Assembly: GCA_937973935.1 (NCBI GenBank)
Contig: CALJJF010000246.1
Span: forward strand, 1-10,724
Length of the DNA: 10,724 bases
From: MKRK01 sp001896915
GTDB lineage: Bacteria; Bacillota; Clostridia; Oscillospirales; Acutalibacteraceae
Reading direction: 5' to 3'
The notes below the pieces were generated by a model. The model had not been told where the DNA came from. It saw nothing but the letters and a program-made list of their open reading frames with translations, and searched no databases. Of the stretch, positions 1 to 5,530 are shown in pieces (position 1 is the first letter of the stretch; each line of letters opens with the position of its first letter). The position numbers and the translations under genes are program-made.

Positions 1-850
1 TCAGAATGGAGATGCAGCCGAGAAAGCCCGGCTCCTCTCCCGCACTGGCAAAAATAAAGTCGTTGGGGGATTCGGGCAATCTTCCGTTTTGTACAATCGG
101 TCCATTGAAAAGCCCGTAGCCTTTCAGACCGCCTGAGCCGATGGCAATTCTGCCTTGCCAGGACTGCCAGCCGCTGCCCCGCAAATCGTATTCGGGATTG
201 AACACGTTGATAATCCTTGATTTCTGATCGTTGTTGAGCAAAAAGAACCACACAAAGGGCAAAAGCGATGTGATAAATGCGCCGGCAACGGCAAAATACC
301 TGATTTTGATTCCTGCCATAAACAGCATCGCCAAAAAAATAAAGGCAAGGATCAATGCCGTGCCGTCATCCCCCTGTACAAAGTGAATGAGCAAGGCCGG
401 CGTCGCTCCGTGAATGCACAAAAGCAAAATATTAAGGGGTTTGTTGACCTCATCCCGTATCATGCTGACATGCTTGGCAAAGGCAAGGATAAAGGTGGTT
501 TTTAACAATTCGGAGGGCTGAAAGGTGGTGCCGCCCGGAAGCTCAATCCAGGCTTTGTCATTGGTTCCCTTGGGCGTCAATCCGAAAAAATAGGTATAAA
601 TGATTAACAGCGCGCACACAGCCAAGAACACCAAGGTGAATTTGGAAATGGTTTTAAAGTCAAACATGGAGATAAAAACAGCTACCGACAGACCGATAAA
701 CAAGCATAGCAGTTGTGTTTCCAAAAGCCCGCTGCCGCCGGAGGACCAGATCAGCATAGCACCGAAAAGAGATGCGGTAATACAAAGACAAAGCAAGAGC
801 TTGTCCGTTTCTCTGATGTAATCCGCAATACTTTGAAGTATTTTTTTCAA
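1..850 (-). CDS. rodA: SEDS-family peptidoglycan glycosyltransferase, RodA-like (3' end beyond the left edge)
   Basis: Read leftward from a TTG start at 850-848, with AGAGGTG five bases upstream as ribosome binding site. The 283 residues present are strongly hydrophobic, with many membrane segments. They carry the family marks in order: FQPSELLK (110-117), QGDDGTAL (159-166, usually QPDLGTAL), GSGWQ...IAIGSGGLKG (225-244) and PESPNDFIFASAGEE (259-273). The Asp in NDFIFA and the Glu/Lys of PSELLK match positions known to be needed in RodA/FtsW proteins. These enzymes polymerise lipid II glycan strands in the membrane together with a class B penicillin-binding protein. The NG.....G.LPE spacing after IAIGSGGL resembles RodA more than FtsW or SpoVE, but the paralogue is inferred. 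About 90-120 residues of a usual 370-420 are missing outside the window. It is divergent from tsaE. Confidence 0.88.
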   Translation of the reverse strand, partial: MKKILQSIADYIRETDKLLLCLCITASLFGAMLIWSSGGSGLLETQLLCLFIGLSVAVFISMFDFKTISKFTLVFLAVCALLIIYTYFFGLTPKGTNDKAWIELPGGTTFQPSELLKTTFILAFAKHVSMIRDEVNKPLNILLLCIHGATPALLIHFVQGDDGTALILAFIFLAMLFMAGIKIRYFAVAGAFITSLLPFVWFFLLNNDQKSRIINVFNPEYDLRGSGWQSWQGRIAIGSGGLKGYGLFNGPIVQNGRLPESPNDFIFASAGEEPGFLGCISIL

Positions 851-879
851 GGTTTCACCTCTGTCGATTTGATATGTTT

Positions 880-908
880 ATTATATTCCAGAAAGTGATT
901 TTCTTCAA
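880..908 (-). promoter_or_regulatory. Sigma-A promoter of the rodA-like gene
   Basis: On the minus strand, TTGAAG (908-903), a 17-base spacer and a perfect TATAAT (885-880). The start of transcription would lie about 20 bases before the Shine-Dalgarno site, giving a short leader. Seen in sequence; activity is inferred. Confidence 0.7.
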
Positions 909-915
909 GTAATAC

Positions 916-944
916 TTTCAATGGATTTCATTTTGTGATATACT
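916..944 (+). promoter_or_regulatory. Extended -10 promoter for the tsaE operon
   Basis: TATACT (939-944) is preceded by TGA, giving the extended -10 form TGnTATACT. A weak -35 (TTTCAA, 916-921) sits 17 bases upstream. The poor -35 is typical of extended -10 promoters. It would start transcription near 951, about 58 bases before the tsaE ATG. Confidence 0.5.
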
Positions 945-1008
945 GATTTCAATTTGAGACTTGTATTTCGATTGATTTTTGTCATTTTATTTTTCGGGAG
1001 TACTTTTT

Positions 1009-1434
1009 ATGAGACTGCTTACACACTCGGTCAAAGAGACCGAAACGCTTGGGAGAAGGCTTGCCGGCGTGCTGAAAAGCGGCGATACAGTCGCCTTATT
1101 CGGCGATATGGGTGCGGGAAAAACCGCATTTGTCCGAGGGATCGCACAGGGCTTACAGTATCCCGGCGAGGTTTCGTCGCCCACCTTCTCCATTGTGAAT
1201 GAATATTTAGGCGGTGTATGCCCTGTTTATCATTTTGATATGTATCGCATTGAAGGATGGGACGACCTGCATTCCATTGGCTACTATGATTTTTTGGACA
1301 AGGACGCAATTCTCATCATTGAATGGAGCGAAAACATCGAAAATGCCTTGCCTGAGAACGCAATAAAAATCACTGTTTCTTCTGGCGAAGCGGAAACCGA
1401 TCGGATTTTTAGTTTTGAGGGGGTTAGTTTTTGA
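1009..1434 (+). CDS. tsaE: tRNA t6A biosynthesis ATPase TsaE
   Basis: A 141-residue P-loop ATPase of the YjeE/YdiB family. TsaE works with TsaB and TsaD to place threonylcarbamoyl on A37 of ANN-decoding tRNAs; its ATP hydrolysis resets the TsaBD complex. Visible motifs are the Walker A loop GDMGAGKT (32-39), the SPTF segment (57-60), HFDMYR (75-80), a DLxSIGYYDFL stretch and IIEWSEN (103-109), all diagnostic of the family. The length is close to usual. I chose ATG 1009 because GGGAG (996-1000) stands eight bases before it; an in-frame TTG at 979 has no ribosome binding site and adds residues not typical of the family. The stop overlaps the tsaB start by four bases (TTGA). Confidence 0.95.
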   Translation: MRLLTHSVKETETLGRRLAGVLKSGDTVALFGDMGAGKTAFVRGIAQGLQYPGEVSSPTFSIVNEYLGGVCPVYHFDMYRIEGWDDLHSIGYYDFLDKDAILIIEWSENIENALPENAIKITVSSGEAETDRIFSFEGVSF

Positions 1435-2141
1435 ATATTTTAGCTCTGGATAGCTCATCGGTCACCGCTTCGGTTGCGGTGTGTAAGGACGATGTGGTTT
1501 TGGCAGAGGGCTTTGTCAACAACGGGCTGACCCACTCCCAAACCCTTTTGCCCCTGGTCAGGGATACGCTGCAAAAAAGCGGGCTGACCATTTCAATGAT
1601 AGACCGGTTTGCCATGGCAAACGGACCCGGTTCCTTTACCGGTCTTCGTATCGGAGGATCGCTGATCAAAGGTATGGCGGCAGTGGACAATACCTCATGT
1701 GCCGGAGTTTCCACGCTGGAAGCACTGGCCTTCGGCATAAGAGAGCATGACGGAATCCTTTGCCCCGTGATGGATGCAAGATGCGGACAGGTTTATCATT
1801 CGTTGTATCAATGCCTTGGCGGCGTGCCGAAACGCATTACCGAGGACAGTGTGATTCCGATTGATGCTTTGTGTGACCGGCTGAACAATTTGGGCGGTCA
1901 TGTTATTTTAGTTGGCGACGGTGCAGTTTTATGTTATAATAGTATGAAAGAAAAGCTGCCCGATTTGTTTTTGCCCGAAGGCGAAGAAATTTATCTGAAA
2001 GCAAAAAGCATTGCGCAGCTTGCTCTTCATAAAAACGAATGGGTCTCTCCGGACAGGCTTGCGCCTGTGTATCTGCAACTGCCGCAGGCGGAAAGAGAAC
2101 TGAAAAGGAAGCGTGATGGAATTGATAGCATTGGGTTGTGA
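1431..2141 (+). CDS. tsaB: tRNA t6A biosynthesis protein TsaB (YeaZ family)
   Basis: A 236-residue ASKHA-fold protein, the inactive paralogue that dimerises with TsaD in t6A synthesis. The N-terminus MNILALDSSSVTASVAV, THSQTLLP (34-41) and NGPGSFTGLRIG (64-75) are the family signature, and the length is normal. It starts with TTG at 1431, overlapping the tsaE stop, with GAGGGGG (1417-1423) seven bases upstream. The usual neighbours rimI and tsaD do not follow; rpiB and upp do. The last 26 bases overlap rpiB, so translation of the two is probably coupled. Confidence 0.95.
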   Translation: MNILALDSSSVTASVAVCKDDVVLAEGFVNNGLTHSQTLLPLVRDTLQKSGLTISMIDRFAMANGPGSFTGLRIGGSLIKGMAAVDNTSCAGVSTLEALAFGIREHDGILCPVMDARCGQVYHSLYQCLGGVPKRITEDSVIPIDALCDRLNNLGGHVILVGDGAVLCYNSMKEKLPDLFLPEGEEIYLKAKSIAQLALHKNEWVSPDRLAPVYLQLPQAERELKRKRDGIDSIGL

Positions 2142-2571
2142 CCACGGCGGATTTGCGCTGATGGAAGCTGTGATCAAGCATCTGGAACAGCGGGGCATTG
2201 AATACAAAAATTTTGGTGTGTATGAATGCAAATCCGTGGATTATCCCGATATCGCCTTGCCGGTAGCCGAAATGGTTGCATCGGGACAAGCCGAAAAGGG
2301 CATCTTAATCTGTGGAACCGGAATCGGCATGTCCATTGCCGCCAACAAAGTAACGGGAATTCGCGCCTCCGTTTGTGGCGAGGAATTTTCAACCAAATTC
2401 ACAAGGCTTCACAATGACTCCAACATTTTATGTTTGGGTGCCAGGGTGACCGGCGAAGGATTGGCTTTGTCTTTGGTGGATCTTTATATTGATACACCCT
2501 TTGAGGGTGACAGACATACGGCAAGGGTTGAAAAAATTACAGAAATAGAGAGGAAATACAGTCATGAATAA
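2116..2571 (+). CDS. rpiB: Ribose-5-phosphate isomerase B
   Basis: A 151-residue RpiB/LacAB-family sugar-phosphate isomerase, interconverting ribose 5-phosphate and ribulose 5-phosphate in the non-oxidative pentose phosphate pathway. Active-site residues are in place: Asp9-His10 (DHGG), the base Cys66 in GILICGTGIGMSIAANK (62-78), His99 in LHND, and the phosphate-binding GDRHTAR (131-137). I prefer ATG 2116 because AAGGAA (2105-2110) lies five bases before it; the GTG directly upstream (2113) would be too close. The gene begins inside tsaB and its last eight bases overlap upp. The rpiB-upp pairing is familiar in Firmicutes and fits supply of ribose phosphate (hence PRPP) to pyrimidine salvage. 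LacAB-type specificity is unlikely because the protein is single and sits beside upp. Confidence 0.93.
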   Translation: MELIALGCDHGGFALMEAVIKHLEQRGIEYKNFGVYECKSVDYPDIALPVAEMVASGQAEKGILICGTGIGMSIAANKVTGIRASVCGEEFSTKFTRLHNDSNILCLGARVTGEGLALSLVDLYIDTPFEGDRHTARVEKITEIERKYSHE

Positions 2572-3193
2572 TGTATTTTACATGAACCATCCGCTGGTTC
2601 AACACAAGCTGACCATTTTAAGGGATAAAAACACAGGCTCTAAGGAATTTCGTGAGCTCATTTCCGAATTGACCATGTTAATGGGCTATGAGGCAACCAG
2701 AGACTTACCCTTAAAAGAAGTAGAAATCGAAACTCCTGTGGCTTTGGCAAAAACCAAGGTGATTTTAGGCAGAAAGCTCGCCTTTGTTCCGATTTTACGT
2801 GCCGGTCTCGGCATGGTGGAGGGTTTGCTCAGCCTCATTCCTGCTGCCAAAGTCGGACACATCGGTTTATACCGTGACCCGGAAACCTTAAAACCGGTGG
2901 ATTATTACTGTAAGCTTCCTTCCGATATCCCCGAAAGAGATGTGATCATCCTTGACCCGATGCTTGCCACCGGCGGCTCTGCCATCGCTGCGGTTGACAC
3001 CATCAAGAAACAAAACCCCAGAAGCATTAAATTCCTGTGTATCATCGCAGCACCCGAAGGCATGAAAGCCCTGTGTGACGCACATCCCGATGTCAGCATT
3101 TATTGCGCCGCACTGGACGAAAAATTAAACGACCATTGTTATATCATACCCGGTCTCGGTGATGCGGGCGACAGAATTTTCGGCACAAAATAG
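2564..3193 (+). CDS. upp: Uracil phosphoribosyltransferase
   Basis: A 209-residue salvage enzyme that joins uracil and PRPP to give UMP and pyrophosphate. The whole length matches the family: HPLVQHKLTILRD near the start (9-21), FRELISEL, the segment PILRAGLGMVEG (76-87), the PRPP-binding loop ILDPMLATGGSA (129-140) and the uracil-binding C-terminus YIIPGLGDAGDRIFG (193-207). The ATG overlaps the rpiB stop, and AGAGAGGA (2547-2554) is a ribosome binding site about nine bases upstream. It is the last gene of the tsaE operon, closed by the terminator that follows. Confidence 0.97.
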   Translation: MNNVFYMNHPLVQHKLTILRDKNTGSKEFRELISELTMLMGYEATRDLPLKEVEIETPVALAKTKVILGRKLAFVPILRAGLGMVEGLLSLIPAAKVGHIGLYRDPETLKPVDYYCKLPSDIPERDVIILDPMLATGGSAIAAVDTIKKQNPRSIKFLCIIAAPEGMKALCDAHPDVSIYCAALDEKLNDHCYIIPGLGDAGDRIFGTK

Positions 3194-3208
3194 CTTTCAA
3201 TCTCAACC

Positions 3209-3239
3209 AAAAGCGCTGTGATGATTACAGCGCTTTTTT
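3209..3239 (+). terminator. Intrinsic terminator of the tsaE-tsaB-rpiB-upp operon
   Basis: AAAAGCGCTGT (3209-3219) and ACAGCGCTTTT (3227-3237) form an 11-bp perfect stem around a seven-base loop, with the T run 3234-3239 on the 3' side. It begins 15 bases after the upp stop. Confidence 0.93.
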
Positions 3240-3242
3240 GTC

Positions 3243-3267
3243 ATCAAATGTCATACTTCCATTTGAT
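3243..3267. repeat. Inverted repeat upstream of the lipoprotein gene
   Basis: ATCAAATG (3243-3250) and CATTTGAT (3260-3267) are perfect inverted 8-mers around a nine-base centre, directly after the terminator and 40 bases before the lipoprotein start. No T tract follows, so it is not a terminator. It may be an operator or a hairpin at the start of the lipoprotein mRNA. I see no convincing -35/-10 pair here. Confidence 0.4.
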
Positions 3268-3306
3268 AAATCTGTTAAATCCCCCAATGAAAGGATGGTC
3301 ATCATC

Positions 3307-4311
3307 ATGAGAAAAGCTCTCCTGCTTCTTGCCTTTGCTCTGCTTCTTTCTCTTTTCGGCTGCGGCCGGGACAGCAAAATCAACATCACCGATACCGCCA
3401 ATGCAAACCTTCCTACCATCGCCTGTAAGGCCGGTGATTTTGTTTATTACCTGAACGCACCGGGCAGCAGCGGAACCATCATACGAATCAAGGAAACCAC
3501 AAGCCAGAAAGAAGCGGTATATGACGGCAGCGAATTCATTTCACAGATCAGTATGTACGATGACAAGCAGATGCTGTTATATGCTTCCGATACCGCTGAC
3601 GGTCAAAAGTCATACTATTTGCTGGATATGGAGAAGTTTAAAACAAAGAAATTTCCGGACGCTGCCGAAACAGTCACCGGCATCAAAGGCGCTACTACGG
3701 TGCGTATTCTGCCATACGGAGACTATACTGTCTTCACCTTCCGGGTTCCGTCGGTTTCAGACACAGAGGATGCCGGCTATCACATATACTCCAAAAACAA
3801 AGCAGGGAAATACAAACTGCTCTGCGATAATTATGAATCCTCCGGCATCAACAACGGCATGCTGTATTACACCCAGCCGGGCAAAAAAGGTCTTTATCAG
3901 ATTGATTTAAACGCAAGCAGCCAACAAGTGTTACTGAAGGATTATGATGACTCCGAAACTGCCGGCTTTCATGTATTCGGGCAAACACTGATTTATGAGA
4001 CCGACGGTTTTCTGCATCTCTTGGATCTGACCACCAAAAAAGAAATCAAACTTAGCGGCAAACAGGGTATGGTGGACTACTTCAATACCTATTCCATGAA
4101 TTTTGACCGTGATTTCATCTATACCGTGATTGCAGAAGAAGGGCTTGTAAAAATCAGTTATGACGGCAAGACAAAAACGACCTTGGTGAACATTACCCTA
4201 ATCGACAACTGGATTTATTATTCCAACCTGAACATCACGGACGAATCCCGCTTTACCCTCACCCCCTGCCGGGTCAAAAAAGACGGAGCGGGTTCGGAAG
4301 CTTTAAATTAA
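3307..4311 (+). CDS. Secreted lipoprotein, probable beta-propeller (DUF5050-like)
   Basis: A 334-residue protein with a lipoprotein signal: MRK, a Leu/Ala-rich core and a lipobox LFGC with Cys19, which predicts attachment to the outer face of the membrane. ATG 3307 has AAGGATGG (3291-3298) eight bases upstream; in-frame starts further 5' would spoil the signal peptide. The mature part is a series of strand-rich repeats with D/G turns and aromatic pairs such as DFVYYLN, KSYYLLDM, NGMLYYTQPGKKGLYQID, DRDFIYTVIAEEGLVKISYDGK and DNWIYYSNLNI. This resembles the DUF5050/beta-propeller proteins common in clostridia, where each blade reads roughly as IYYxN...GLYKIxxDG. No catalytic motif is seen and the ligand is unknown. 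It stands alone between two terminators. The family assignment is from memory of the repeat pattern. Confidence 0.8.
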   Translation: MRKALLLLAFALLLSLFGCGRDSKINITDTANANLPTIACKAGDFVYYLNAPGSSGTIIRIKETTSQKEAVYDGSEFISQISMYDDKQMLLYASDTADGQKSYYLLDMEKFKTKKFPDAAETVTGIKGATTVRILPYGDYTVFTFRVPSVSDTEDAGYHIYSKNKAGKYKLLCDNYESSGINNGMLYYTQPGKKGLYQIDLNASSQQVLLKDYDDSETAGFHVFGQTLIYETDGFLHLLDLTTKKEIKLSGKQGMVDYFNTYSMNFDRDFIYTVIAEEGLVKISYDGKTKTTLVNITLIDNWIYYSNLNITDESRFTLTPCRVKKDGAGSEALN

Positions 4312-4333
4312 GAAGCTATTTTAGCAACTATAT

Positions 4334-4370
4334 AAAACCACACTGGCTTTTCAAAAGCCAGTGTGGTTTT
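4334..4370. terminator. Bidirectional terminator between convergent genes
   Basis: Two 18-base arms, AAAACCACACTGGCTTTT (4334-4351) and its exact complement (4353-4370), flank a single C. The stem has A runs on the 5' side and T runs on the 3' side on both strands. It lies between the ends of the lipoprotein gene (+) and the HTH gene (-), so it can serve both. Confidence 0.93.
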
Positions 4371-4374
4371 ATCG

Positions 4375-4587
4375 TCAGCCCTTCGGAATGTATTCCACCA
4401 AGTCGGACATTTTGCACTCCAAAGCTTTACACAATCGGATAATGGTTTCAATTTTCACCGTTTCCACCTGTCTGTTTCTGTACAATTTATTGATGGTATT
4501 CCTGCTGATGTCGGTCAATCGCATCAATTCCGTAATATCATAAATATTTTTATCCACCATTCTGTGACGCAAATAACTAATCAACAT
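4375..4587 (-). CDS. Small Cro/CI-type HTH regulator (YozG-like)
   Basis: A 70-residue, single-domain DNA-binding protein. It reads as MLISYLRHRMVDKNI-YDITELMRLTDISRNTINKLYRNRQVETVKIETIIRLCKALECKMSDLVEYIPKG, with the HTH at about residues 19-41 and the LCKALECKMSDLVEY ending typical of the HTH_26/YozG subgroup of XRE regulators. ATG 4587-4585 has GAGGCGGAAG just upstream on the minus strand. It has no effector or oligomerisation domain, so it is probably a small dimeric repressor. It is divergent from the 92-residue gene whose promoter holds two palindromes; regulation of that gene, and perhaps of itself, is inferred from this layout. Confidence 0.88.
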   Translation of the reverse strand: MLISYLRHRMVDKNIYDITELMRLTDISRNTINKLYRNRQVETVKIETIIRLCKALECKMSDLVEYIPKG

Positions 4588-4619
4588 GTCTTCCGCCTCA
4601 TTTCACTACTCTGACAATT

Positions 4620-4648
4620 ATTTTAACAGCAGTGTTAAATAATATCAA
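4620..4648 (-). promoter_or_regulatory. Sigma-A promoter of the HTH regulator gene
   Basis: On the minus strand, TTGATA (4648-4643), a 17-base spacer and TAAAAT (4625-4620). The start point would be near 4613, about 25 bases before the ATG. A half-site CACTA (4604-4608), matching half of the palindromes at the divergent promoter, lies next to this start point. Confidence 0.7.
4622..4639. repeat. Inverted repeat within the HTH gene promoter
   Basis: TTTAACA (4622-4628) and TGTTAAA (4633-4639) flank GCAG. The repeat fills the -35/-10 spacer and reaches into the -10 box of the HTH gene promoter. It lies upstream of the start point, so it acts as DNA, not RNA. A likely operator, different in sequence from the CACTATAGTG pair. 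Confidence 0.5.
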
Positions 4649-4667
4649 TATAAAGACGATTCTCTAC

Positions 4668-4696
4668 TTGACAAAAAACCACTATAGTGATACAAT
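4668..4696 (+). promoter_or_regulatory. Sigma-A promoter of the 92-residue protein gene
   Basis: A perfect TTGACA (4668-4673), exactly 17 bases, and TACAAT (4691-4696). The start point would be near 4703, about 39 bases before the ATG. A strong promoter of this kind usually needs a repressor, and two palindromes overlap it. Confidence 0.85.
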
Positions 4697-4710
4697 TTAT
4701 CACTATAGTG
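4680..4710. promoter_or_regulatory. Paired palindromic operators CACTATAGTG
   Basis: Two identical perfect 10-base palindromes at 4680-4689 and 4701-4710; the second extends to the 12-base TCACTATAGTGA. The first sits inside the -35/-10 spacer and the second covers the predicted start point. Their centres are 21 bases apart, two helical turns, so bound dimers would lie on the same face of the DNA. The obvious candidate ligand is the divergent HTH protein; this is inference. Confidence 0.75.
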
Positions 4711-4741
4711 ACGTTTATACAAATTCAGGAGTGTGAAAAAC

Positions 4742-5020
4742 ATGGAAACTTGCTTTGCAGAAAATATAAAACAGGCATTTGCCGAGTCCTGTTATGCGAT
4801 GGCAATGAAAAACAGAGAAGTCAGTGAGGAATATCAAAGCGCTTCCGAAGAGTATAAGAAGCTGTTTGATTCGATCAGGGACAAATTGGGCGAAGACAGA
4901 AAATTGATGCTTCGGCTTGAAGAATTGCAAAACCGTATGGGAAGCATGGATGATGAATGTATTTATTTACAGGGTTTTATTGATTGTGTCTATCTGTTAA
5001 AACGGATCCGCTTGTTATAA
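4742..5020 (+). CDS. Small helical protein of unknown function (DUF6809-like)
   Basis: A 92-residue protein, charged and almost wholly helical in appearance, with heptad-like stretches in VSEEYQSASEEYKKLFDSIRDKL and RKLMLRLEELQNRM. It ends in DDECIYLQGFIDCVYLLKRI, which resembles the E..F..GF..G..L..E end of the small clostridial/phage proteins I know as DUF6809; this assignment is tentative. ATG 4742 is chosen because AGGAG (4727-4731) stands ten bases before it; a GTG at 4733 lies one base from that site. No signal peptide, membrane segment or catalytic motif. It is transcribed alone from a strong promoter with two operators and faces a small HTH gene, an arrangement common in prophage or ICE remnants, though no mobile genes are seen here. 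Confidence 0.75.
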   Translation: METCFAENIKQAFAESCYAMAMKNREVSEEYQSASEEYKKLFDSIRDKLGEDRKLMLRLEELQNRMGSMDDECIYLQGFIDCVYLLKRIRLL

Positions 5021-5035
5021 CAGAATGTATAAAAA

Positions 5036-5064
5036 CAGCGGACACAAGATTTATGTGTCCGCTG
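5036..5064 (+). terminator. Terminator hairpin after the 92-residue protein gene
   Basis: CAGCGGACACA (5036-5046) pairs perfectly with TGTGTCCGCTG (5054-5064) around a seven-base loop, 15 bases after the stop codon. The tail (GTTGTTGCT) is only partly T-rich, so termination may be incomplete. Confidence 0.7.
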
Positions 5065-5114
5065 GTTGTTGCTATAATGCCTGCTTGGGAATACTTTTAA
5101 GCACTTATCTTTTT

Positions 5115-5324
5115 GGGCGTATGCAATACGCCCCTACATGGGATTGCATCTGTACATTTCCTATTTTGTTGCATTGCTGTTGATTTACTCATCAATTTAA
5201 TTGTAATCATCTTCGCTTCGTACAATGTAGTCATCATAACCACGTTGTCAGATCTAAAATCTCGTTTCTCCGATAATGGAACCCTTTATCCCTTTTTAAT
5301 TGTAGGGGCGTATTGCATACGCCC
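5115..5324. mobile_element. MITE-like element with 24-base terminal inverted repeats
   Basis: The 24 bases at 5115-5138, beginning GGGCGTATGCAATACGCCC and ending CTACA, are repeated as an exact reverse complement at 5301-5324, enclosing 162 bases of AT-rich DNA. Each end is itself a hairpin: an 8-bp stem GGGCGTAT/ATACGCCC with a three-base loop. No transposase or convincing gene lies inside, and I see no clear target-site duplication. It is either a non-autonomous element or two REP-like palindromes in opposite orientation. Repeats beginning TGTAGGGGCG are something I recall from clostridial intergenic DNA, but I cannot verify that here. Confidence 0.7.
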
Positions 5325-5530
5325 GAATCATTGCTACCAACAACATTTTAATTAAAAAATACACATAGTTGGGTATCTCTTAAATCATAAAATTGCTGGG
5401 TATAAATTGTATACCATGTCCTTACACCATTGTTTCCATATTACACTTGACACATGCCTTCAACCCATGCTGAAGGATCAGCATGGATATGTTCTCATTT
5501 ACGCTTTTTTGCATTTATTATATCATGAAT
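5325..5530. other. Gene-free AT-rich stretch with small hairpins
   Basis: No credible gene on either strand. It contains GGTATA-AATTG-TATACC (5399-5415), a hairpin CCATGCTG-AAGGAT-CAGCATGG (5465-5486), and a competing helix CCTTCA/TGAAGG (5457-5462 with 5471-5476) that shares two bases with it. None is followed by a T tract in either direction, so none is a clear terminator for the leftward tcdA gene. Confidence 0.5.

Noticed and set aside
600..821. Plus-strand open frame opposite the rodA-like gene
   Set aside because: Shadow of the SEDS gene, whose conserved motifs are on the minus strand; no ribosome binding site.
3521..3910. 129-codon open frame inside the lipoprotein gene
   Set aside because: Out-of-frame shadow of a gene with a clear signal peptide and repeat pattern.
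5036..5064. CRISPR-like or tRNA-like structure among the middle-region hairpins
   Set aside because: No regularly spaced repeats and no cloverleaf or T-loop signature; a simple terminator-type hairpin explains it.
5113..5355. 80-codon open frame on the plus strand
   Set aside because: It spans the 24-base inverted repeats and the AT-rich interior of the repeat element, has no ribosome binding site and is of odd composition.
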